This document shows, piece after piece, positions 57,226 to 64,000 of a stretch of 64,000 nt of DNA. The notes under the pieces were generated by a model. The model saw nothing but the letters and a program-made list of their open reading frames with translations, had not been told where the DNA came from and made no database searches. Made by a program: the position numbers and the translations under genes. Every line of letters begins with the position of its first letter. Position 1 is the first letter of the stretch. This DNA is from an uncultured Opitutia bacterium (GTDB lineage: Bacteria; Verrucomicrobiota; Verrucomicrobiia; Opitutales; Opitutaceae), in the NCBI GenBank assembly GCA_903900845.1, contig CAIUOU010000083.1:1-64000 (forward strand). The letters run 5' to 3'.

Positions 57226-57369
57226 GAAAAGCGGGATGAAGGCCTGCAGGAAGCGGGAGAAGAGGTCGGCGATGTGGCGAACCTAGCCTTGCCGGGCCCG
57301 GCGGCAAGCGAGGGCCCGGACCCGAACGCGGGCTTGCGCCTCCGCAGTCGAAGGTTCCCCTTTTTAGCC

Positions 57370-57936
57370 ATGGCCGAAAAGAAACGCCCCGCCCCCACCA
57401 CCGCTGAACGCCCGCCGCGCAGCAGCGCCGATCGCAAGTCCAACGCCGGCAACACGCCCGAGCCTTGGGAGATGTGCGCCCGCCTCGAGTACGGCGGCGA
57501 CCGAAGCTTTGCGTGGAGCGTCCGCGAACAGGTGATAGACTCGGGACCCGAGGATCGCGCCCGAATCGAGGACCAACTCCTCAAGGCGCTCGCCCTGCCC
57601 GGATGCACCGATGCCGGCCGGGCTTTCCTTTGCCAGATGCTGGCGCTCGTCGCATCGGTGAAGAGCGTACCCGCGCTCGCGGCTCTCCTGAAGGACGGGA
57701 AGTCGGCCGATGAGGCCCGCTACGCGGTCCAGCAGATCGCTGGGCCCGAAGCGGCGGCTGCGCTCCGCGACGCCTTGGGTTCCCTCTCCGGCGCGCCCAA
57801 GGCCGGCGTGATCGGCAGCATCGCCCACCGCCGTGACACCACCGCCCGCGCGGTGCTCGCCGGCATCCGTGAAAATCCCTCCGAGGCTCCCGTCGTCCGT
57901 GAAGCCGCGGCCCGCGCCCTCGCCCACCTCTCCTGA
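57370..57936 (+). CDS. HEAT-repeat-like protein
   Basis: MAEKKRPAPTTAERPPRSSADRKSNAGNTPEPWEM...ALVASVKSVPALAALLKDGKSADEARYAVQQIAGPEAAAALRDAL...REAAARALAHLS; helical repeats of HEAT type. Confidence 0.75.
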   Translation: MAEKKRPAPTTAERPPRSSADRKSNAGNTPEPWEMCARLEYGGDRSFAWSVREQVIDSGPEDRARIEDQLLKALALPGCTDAGRAFLCQMLALVASVKSVPALAALLKDGKSADEARYAVQQIAGPEAAAALRDALGSLSGAPKAGVIGSIAHRRDTTARAVLAGIRENPSEAPVVREAAARALAHLS

Positions 57937-57946
57937 GCCCCCGCCC

Positions 57947-59248
57947 ATGAATCTCCCCGCTCTCCCCCTCAGCCGCCGTCGTTTTCTCCGCTCCTCCGGG
58001 CTCGCCACCGCGGCCGCCGCGGCTCCGCTCATCCTGCCCTCCGGCCTGCGCGGCCAGAATGCCCCCAGCCGCAAGATCACCGTGGGCATCGTGGGCTCCG
58101 GCAACATCGCCGACAGCCATTACGGCGCCCTGCTGGGCGACGAGAACGTGCGCATCCTCGGGGTGTGCGACGTCGACCGTGAGCGCCGCGATGAAGGCGC
58201 CGAGCGCGTCAACAAGGCCTACGGCAACAAGGACTGCCGCGCCTACGCCGACTTCCGCGAACTTAACCGCCGAACCGACATCGACACGGTGTTCGTCTGC
58301 ACGCCCGACCACTGGCACGCGCTCGTGGCGATCGACGCGATGCGCAACGGCAAGGACGTCTACATCGAGAAGCCGATGACCCTCACCATCGAGGAGGGCC
58401 GGGCGGTCGTGGCGGCGGCGCGCAAGCACAACCGCGTCGCACAGCACGGCACCCAGCACCGCTCGATGAAGCGCTTCCACGACGTCGCCGAGTACGTGCG
58501 CAACGGCGGCCTTGGGAAACTACACCGCATCGAGTGCTTCATCCCGCCGAACAACCGGCACTGCGGCGCCACGTGGAAAACGGAGGCCGTGCCGGAGGGT
58601 CTCGACTGGGACATGTGGCTCGGGCCGGCGCCGTGGCGCCCGTACTCGTCGCTCGGTTGCCACTACAACTTCCGCTTCATCTCCGACGCCGCCTACGGCC
58701 AGGTGACCAACTGGGGCGCACACTACCTCGACATCGGCCAGTGGGCGATGGATGCCGACGCCGGCGGTCCCGTCTCCGTCGAGGGTCGCGGCGAGTTCCC
58801 GAGCTCGGGCCTGTTCACGAACGCGACGAAGGTCGACTTCACCGTGCGCTACGCGAACGGCGTGCCGATGCACTGCCGCACGCGTTACGAAGGTGGCGGC
58901 ACGTCGCGCTTTGTGGGCGAGCGCGGCTGGCTGGACATCGCGCGTAACAAGATGAGCGCGTCGAATCCTGATCTGCTCCGCGAGATGCAGGCGCCCGGGA
59001 AAAAGATCCAGCTCGAGCTGAGCAACAACCACCACGACAACTTCTTCGCCTGCGTGCGCTCGCGCGGTAAGCCGATCGCGGACGTCGAGATCGGCCACCG
59101 CACGACGACCGTGTGCAACCTCGGCCAGATCGCGATGGTGCTCGGCCGTCCTCTCAAGTGGGACCCGGTCAAGGAGGAGTTTGTCGGCGACGACATGGCG
59201 AACCGTCTGCGCGGCCGCGCGATGCGATCGCCCTGGTCGCTCGCCTAA
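57947..59248 (+). CDS. Gfo/Idh/MocA family oxidoreductase with twin-arginine signal
   Basis: MNLPALPLSRRRFLRSSGLATAAAAAPLILPSG (Tat); ITVGIVGSGNIADSHYGALL; TVFVCTPDHWHALVAIDAMRNGKDVYIEKPMTLTIEEGRAVV. Confidence 0.93.
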   Translation: MNLPALPLSRRRFLRSSGLATAAAAAPLILPSGLRGQNAPSRKITVGIVGSGNIADSHYGALLGDENVRILGVCDVDRERRDEGAERVNKAYGNKDCRAYADFRELNRRTDIDTVFVCTPDHWHALVAIDAMRNGKDVYIEKPMTLTIEEGRAVVAAARKHNRVAQHGTQHRSMKRFHDVAEYVRNGGLGKLHRIECFIPPNNRHCGATWKTEAVPEGLDWDMWLGPAPWRPYSSLGCHYNFRFISDAAYGQVTNWGAHYLDIGQWAMDADAGGPVSVEGRGEFPSSGLFTNATKVDFTVRYANGVPMHCRTRYEGGGTSRFVGERGWLDIARNKMSASNPDLLREMQAPGKKIQLELSNNHHDNFFACVRSRGKPIADVEIGHRTTTVCNLGQIAMVLGRPLKWDPVKEEFVGDDMANRLRGRAMRSPWSLA

Positions 59249-59262
59249 GGACCCATCCCCAA

Positions 59263-59319
59263 GGGGTCAGGGCGTTTTTTGTTTATGCCCAACCCTTAAA
59301 CGTTCAACGCCCTGACCCC
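59263..59319. repeat. Palindromic element, copy C of GGGGTCAGGGCGTT family
   Basis: GGGGTCAGGGCGTTTTTTGTTTA - tgcccaaccct - TAAACGTTCAACGCCCTGACCCC. Confidence 0.92.
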
Positions 59320-59327
59320 ATAACCAA

Positions 59328-59521
59328 GGGGTCAGGGCGTTGGGCGTTTAGCGATCGAAGTGAACGGACCGGGTCCGGTTAAGCGCACTTACGTAAAGCC
59401 TTGTTGGCTATGTTTATGGACGCTGCACGGCGGGGCGCCACTTCTTGAGCTCGGCGTTCGGATGGCAAGGGGGCAAAGCCGCATAAACCCAATGCTGCAA
59501 AACGTTCAACGCCCTGACCCC
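59328..59521. repeat. Palindromic element, copy D of GGGGTCAGGGCGTT family with ~150 bp between the arms (MITE-like or decayed mobile element)
   Basis: Left arm GGGGTCAGGGCGTTGGGCGTTTA (59328-59350), right arm AACGTTCAACGCCCTGACCCC (ending 59521), intervening lower-GC sequence gcgatcgaag...accaatgctg-type without a credible ORF. Confidence 0.7.
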
Positions 59522-59541
59522 TTGGGGCGGGGCGGGCTGGG

Positions 59542-60003
59542 TCACTCGATTCGTCCCTCGTCGAAATCCATGAGATCGGGGACGCTCTTGATGTCTTCGA
59601 CCCGGTCGGTGCAGCCCATCGCGGTGAGCGCCTCGCGCAGGAAGTCGCGGCCCGCGACGGTCATGCCCATCTGTACGTAGCGCCGGTTCCATTGCGGCGC
59701 GCGCGGATCGGCCGGCAACAGGGCGCGCAGCCCCGCTTCCACCGCCGCGTCGTCAGGCGCTTCGAAGACGACCCGCTCGACTGCGTTGGGCTCGATCCCG
59801 AGATGCTGGCAAAGGAAACGATCGCACCCGCGCTTGTAATTCTTGGCGTAGCTTGCCGGAAGCGCGCCGTGAGCTTTCACGTGCCGACACTTCGCGAGAA
59901 AACGCGGCAGGTGCAGGAGACCGGTGGAGGGATGCGGCAGGTAGGGCGAAGGCAGCGAGGCAAGGATCTCACCGCTGGAGCCGGGAATGGGCCGGGAGGG
60001 CAT
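59542..60003 (-). CDS. DUF5069-like protein
   Basis: LLHLPRFLAKCRHVKAHGALPASYAKNYKRGCDRFLCQHLGI; WNRRYVQMGMTVAGRDFLREALTAMGC. Start ATG at 60003 inferred. Confidence 0.65.
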   Translation of the reverse strand: MPSRPIPGSSGEILASLPSPYLPHPSTGLLHLPRFLAKCRHVKAHGALPASYAKNYKRGCDRFLCQHLGIEPNAVERVVFEAPDDAAVEAGLRALLPADPRAPQWNRRYVQMGMTVAGRDFLREALTAMGCTDRVEDIKSVPDLMDFDEGRIE

Positions 60004-60552
60004 ATCGGAAAAGGCACACCCGCCGCGCCGGATCGCCAGCCGGAAACGCGAATGAGGCAGGCGGAGGCGGGGCCCCACGAAACACGCGAAAGGCACGAAC
60101 CCATGAAGGTCTGACTTTCCATGGCTTGAACCGTAAGGTCGGGAAGACCGTGAAGGATCGGACGGCATTCGCGCGCTCATTCGTATCCGATTTCTTCGCA
60201 CGATCTGCGGAGAAAAATCCGCCCCCGTCGGAACCGTATTCAGTGGCCCGGACCTTGGTGATATCCGCGGCGGGCGGCCGCGGCCACACCTTACCTCATT
60301 TGTGACGAATCGCCGGACACTTCGTCGTCACGAAAACCGTGCGCTGTAGCCGAGGACGTTTACCCGCCTGAGGCGGGCTCCCCCGGATTTCAGGGATCTC
60401 CTCCCATTTCACTTATCCCGCCTGATCCACGCACGCCGCAGCGCTATGATCGAAACCCGGGTCTTCTCGGCACAACTTCCCTCGGTCACGCCGGCGGCGC
60501 ATTTTCTGCGCGGTCTGCGCCGTCCACGGCTCAAGTTCGCGAAACCGGGAAC

Positions 60553-60670
60553 GACTTTCGGCCGTCCGATCGCCGGCATAGTCCGGGGTCGCCGGACCCC
60601 GGCTACAGACGAATCGCATTTATCCGTGTCGATTCGGGTCCATCCTTAATTGACCCCTCGCAAGGGTATC
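60553..60670. repeat. Modular intergenic repeat element, locus 4 (first module weak)
   Basis: gactttcggccgtc / gtccggggtcgccggaccccggctaca / tttatccgtgtcgattcgggtccatcc / ttgacccctcgc. Confidence 0.7.
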
Positions 60671-60699
60671 CGGAGACGCCCCCCGCCGGGTACGCGGCT

Positions 60700-62253
60700 C
60701 TACGGTGCGCCCGCGCGGATTTTTTCCAGCAGCGCCTTCATCTCGGCGAACTTCGCGGGCTCCTTGGTCGACAGGTCCTGGGTTTCGCCGAGATCGCGGG
60801 CGAGGTTGACCAGCATCGGCGGGCCGCCCGCCTTGCCCTTGGCCTTCGCCTTGGCGCCCGCTTCGCCGCGGGTGTCGGCCGCGCGGATCGGCTGCGCGAC
60901 CTGCAGGTATTTCCAATCGCCGGCGATCAGCGCGAACGGTCCTTCGGTGCCGCCGTTGTGAGCGACAAAATGCGGACGCACCGGTGCGGCGGTTTTTTCC
61001 CCCACCAACGCGGGCAGGATACTGTAGCTGTCGCGGCACTGCCCGGCCGGCACAGGTGTGCCCGTGATCGCGGCGAAAGTCGCGGGCATGTCGAGGTGGG
61101 CGATGAGCACGTCGGATGTCGCGCCGCGCGGGACGCGCCCGGGCCAACGCGCGAGGAAAGGCACCCGGTGTCCACCCTCCCAGAGGGATCCCTTGTAGCC
61201 GCGCAGCGGGTGGTTCGGGTGGTAATCGAAACGGCCGACATCCTCGTAGCCGTCGTCCATCACGCCGCCGTTGTCGCTGGTGAAGATGACGAGGGTGTTA
61301 TCCGCCAGCTTCAGCCGGTCCAGCGTGGCGAGGACCTTTGCGACCAGATCATCGAGTTCCTCGATCGCATCCCCCCGCGTGCCGCCGGCGCTGCGGCCCG
61401 CGAAACGCGGATGCGGCACGCGGGGCACATGGATGCCGTGGGTGGCGAGGTAGAGAAAGAAGGGGGCGCCCGCGCTCCGCTCGATGAAAGACACCGCGCG
61501 CGCGGCGAAGGTGTCGGACATGTCCTCGTCCTTCCAAAGCGCGGCCTTGCCGCCGGTCATCCAGCCAATGCGGCCGACGCCGTTGATGATGGTGAAGTCG
61601 TGGCCATGGGTGTGGCGCAGGCGGAGCAGTTCCGGATTCTCACGGCCGGTGGGCTCGTTGCCGACTTTCTCGCGGTAGCTCACGCGGATCGGGTCGCGGG
61701 GATCGAGGCCCACGACGCGGCGATCCTCGACGTAGACGCAGGGCACGCGGTCGCCGGTGGCCGGCAGGAGAAAGGCATGGTCGAAGCCGATCTCGAGCGG
61801 GCCGGGCTTGATCTGGCCGTTCCAGTCGGGACCGCCCTCGGGCCCGAGGCCGAGGTGCCACTTGCCGACCACGCCGGTGCGGTAGCCGGCTGACTTGAGC
61901 AAGGAGGCGACGGTGGTCGTGCCGGGCGGGATGCTCAGCGGGGAGTCACCGGGCGCGATGGCGGAACCGGGCCGCTGCCGCCACGAGTAGGTGCCCGTGA
62001 GGAAAGCGCGTCGGGTGGGCGTGCAAGTCGACGCCGGCGAATGCGCGTTCGTGAAACGGATGCCGTCGCGAGCGAGCGAGTCGAGCGCCGGCGTGCGTGC
62101 GTGTTTACCGCCGGTGCACGAGAGGTCGGCGTAGCCGATGTCGTCGGCGAGGATGAAGATGATGTTGGGCCGGCCGGCAGGCGCGGACGAAGCCATGGTC
62201 ACGGCGAAGAAGGCGAGGACGGCGACGAGCAGCGGACGGGGTGCGGAGATCAT
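60700..62253 (-). CDS. Sulfatase (arylsulfatase-like), secreted
   Basis: MISAPRPLLVAVLAFFAVTMASSAPAGRPNIIFILADDIGYADLSCTGG; formylglycine motif CTPTR (STCTPTRRAFLTGTYSWR); GVVGKWHLGLG; FTSDNGG. Confidence 0.94.
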   Translation of the reverse strand: MISAPRPLLVAVLAFFAVTMASSAPAGRPNIIFILADDIGYADLSCTGGKHARTPALDSLARDGIRFTNAHSPASTCTPTRRAFLTGTYSWRQRPGSAIAPGDSPLSIPPGTTTVASLLKSAGYRTGVVGKWHLGLGPEGGPDWNGQIKPGPLEIGFDHAFLLPATGDRVPCVYVEDRRVVGLDPRDPIRVSYREKVGNEPTGRENPELLRLRHTHGHDFTIINGVGRIGWMTGGKAALWKDEDMSDTFAARAVSFIERSAGAPFFLYLATHGIHVPRVPHPRFAGRSAGGTRGDAIEELDDLVAKVLATLDRLKLADNTLVIFTSDNGGVMDDGYEDVGRFDYHPNHPLRGYKGSLWEGGHRVPFLARWPGRVPRGATSDVLIAHLDMPATFAAITGTPVPAGQCRDSYSILPALVGEKTAAPVRPHFVAHNGGTEGPFALIAGDWKYLQVAQPIRAADTRGEAGAKAKAKGKAGGPPMLVNLARDLGETQDLSTKEPAKFAEMKALLEKIRAGAP

Positions 62254-62317
62254 GGGGAGAACGGGGGAAAGAGACGCCGCCACGGAAGAAGCGGTAACCG
62301 GTTGAAACCCTTGCGGC

Positions 62318-62893
62318 TCAGACGCCGAGGCGCGGCAGCGCGAGATGGAACAAGCCGACGTGGGAAGCCTGGGAAAAACTTCCGTCGCGGATCAACCCGT
62401 GCACGGCGGAAATAGGGAATAAGCCGCACTCGATCGCCTCGGTGTCGTCGAGTTCCAGCGATCCCGTGACAGTGACATCCTCGGCGAGGAAGCAGTGCAC
62501 GCGATTGGTCTGGCGCGCGGGGTTGGGATGCAGGGCGGCGACGAAGCTCCAGCGCGGAGCGGTCGCGCCGGTCTCCTCGCGCAACTCGCGTTGCGCCGCC
62601 GCCAGCGGCTCCTCGCCGGCATTGATCCAGCCGCCCGGCAATTCCCAGGTGAAGACGTCCGCCGGGTATCGGTACTGGCGCACGAGCAGGATCTCCCGCG
62701 CGGCGCTGACGGCGACGGTGTGCACCCAGTCGGGCTCCTCCATGACGTAGAACGGGTCGAGGACGACACCCGGCTTCAGCTCGCAACGGTCGGCGCGCAG
62801 CCGCAGCCAGCGGTCGCGCACGACGTCGCGGCGAGAGAGGGTCTTCCAACGCTGGGGCTTCATCGGGGAAAAATCGGGGAGGGCCGGTTTCAC
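62318..62893 (-). CDS. NUDIX hydrolase (ADP-ribose pyrophosphatase-like)
   Basis: NUDIX box GGWINAGEEPLAAAQRELREETGA; ILLVRQYRYPADVFTWELPGG. Start may be 62863 (MKPQRWKTL). Confidence 0.92.
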   Translation of the reverse strand: MKPALPDFSPMKPQRWKTLSRRDVVRDRWLRLRADRCELKPGVVLDPFYVMEEPDWVHTVAVSAAREILLVRQYRYPADVFTWELPGGWINAGEEPLAAAQRELREETGATAPRWSFVAALHPNPARQTNRVHCFLAEDVTVTGSLELDDTEAIECGLFPISAVHGLIRDGSFSQASHVGLFHLALPRLGV

Positions 62894-62941
62894 GCACCGC
62901 CTGCACGTCTAGCGTGAGCCGGACCGGAAGGTGCCGCCGGC

Positions 62942-63793
62942 TCAGGCCTTCGCCACCGGAGTCGTGTAACCCCCGCCCGCCGGGCCGCCCGCGGGGATCA
63001 GCGGGGTGTGTTTGCCGATGGGCCCCAGATAGGCCGCAGCGCCCGCTGCCATCAGGCCAAGTTCGGTCGGTCCCATGAGGAATTGAAATCCGGCGGCGCG
63101 GTGCCGCTCAACGTCAGCGGGGGTGATGGCCGGCCGGCCGATAAACTTCCCGTGGCGACGGGCCGCATCGGCGATGCGCTTCACCGCCGCCTCGAGCTCG
63201 GGCACGTCCTGCCGGCCGCGGAAGCCGAGCGAGAAAGAGAGGTCGCTCGTGCCGATAAAGATGACGTCGATGCCGGGGGTCGCGGCGATTTCTTCCGCGT
63301 TCCGCAGGCCCTCGGCGTCCTCGACGACGGCGACGGCGAGCACGGCATCGTCGGCGAAGTCGTGGTATCCCTCCGGGGCCTGCCAGCGGATCGCGGCCAG
63401 GTCGGAACCACAGCCCCGCAGGCCCCGCGGCGGGTAACGGCAGCCGTCGGCCAAGCGGCGGGCATCCTCCGGCGTGCGGGTGAACGGCGTGATGATGCCG
63501 AGCACGCCCGTGTCGAGGAAACGTTTGATGGTCCAAAGCTCGTTCACCGCCGGGCGGGCGAAAGGCACGGCGGGCAGACCACGCGTCGCGAGCACGATCT
63601 GCCGCAGCGTCTCGTGCGAAACCGGCGAGTGTTCCATCTCCACCCAAAGAAAATCGAAGCCGAGCTGCGCGCCGAGCGCGGCGGTCTCCACGTTGCCCGA
63701 CCACACCATCATGCCGACGACCGCCTCGCCGCGGCGCATCTTTTCCTTCACGGCGTTGACCATGCGGGGGGCGGGGGAAGGCGGGGTATTCAT
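62942..63793 (-). CDS. HpcH/HpaI aldolase family protein
   Basis: GMMVWSGNVETAALGAQLGFDFLWVEMEHSPVSHETLRQIV; VPFARPAVNELWTIKRFLDTGVLGIITPF; IDVIFIGTSDLSFSLGF. Confidence 0.92.
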   Translation of the reverse strand: MNTPPSPAPRMVNAVKEKMRRGEAVVGMMVWSGNVETAALGAQLGFDFLWVEMEHSPVSHETLRQIVLATRGLPAVPFARPAVNELWTIKRFLDTGVLGIITPFTRTPEDARRLADGCRYPPRGLRGCGSDLAAIRWQAPEGYHDFADDAVLAVAVVEDAEGLRNAEEIAATPGIDVIFIGTSDLSFSLGFRGRQDVPELEAAVKRIADAARRHGKFIGRPAITPADVERHRAAGFQFLMGPTELGLMAAGAAAYLGPIGKHTPLIPAGGPAGGGYTTPVAKA

Positions 63794-64000
63794 GGCGGGG
63801 GGGAGGCTCGGCGTCGCACCCTCGCAACTCAAGCGTCGATCAGCAGGGAGTCCGCGGGCCATGCCGGTTTTGATCCGCCGCTCAGCGCGTGATACGTGTG
63901 AGGCGGAAACGGGGTTTAAACAGAGCGGCCGGGAATATCGGAAAGGATCACGGTCCATGAGCCGCGTCCGCGTGATCCCCGCTAAGACATCCGCGGAAGA

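Noticed and set aside
59286-59345. Integron attC-like pattern (GCCCAAC ... GTTGGGC)
   Set aside because: The motifs match RYYYAAC/GTTRRRY but arise from the arms of two adjacent palindromes. There is no integrase, no cassette array and no repeated spacing.

Overview
This is a high-GC bacterial window. Gene content and the intergenic repeat style suggest a Verrucomicrobia/Opitutaceae-like chromosome, but that assignment is inference. It looks like a glycan-acquisition and carbohydrate-catabolism region. I count six TonB-dependent receptors (TBDRs) with no recognisable SusD partner and three sulfatases. There is also an alkaline-phosphatase-superfamily enzyme, NagA next to a TBDR and a secreted amidase, a BadF-type kinase next to a SIS sugar-phosphate protein, several alpha/beta-hydrolases, two Gfo/Idh/MocA oxidoreductases, a mutarotase-like protein and an UxaA-like altronate dehydratase. 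Housekeeping or other genes include tex, an ABC-2 transporter, VTT and MarC-type membrane proteins, a NUDIX hydrolase and an HpcH/HpaI aldolase. Items most worth a second look: (1) an in-frame TAA that removes the conserved C-terminal beta-strand of a TBDR, with the missing tail still readable in frame; (2) a modular intergenic element whose modules recur in the same order at several loci; (3) a dispersed GGGGTCAGGGCGTT...AACGCCCTGACCCC palindrome family with one copy carrying a 150-bp insert; (4) a caspase/legumain-like lipoprotein next to an M16 protease; (5) an altronate dehydratase with a duplicated C-terminal module; (6) an ABC-2 permease fused to an unknown soluble domain; (7) a probable new glycoside-hydrolase-like family; (8) a marC-like gene whose only plausible full-length start is ATC. 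No tRNA, rRNA or CRISPR array was recognised.
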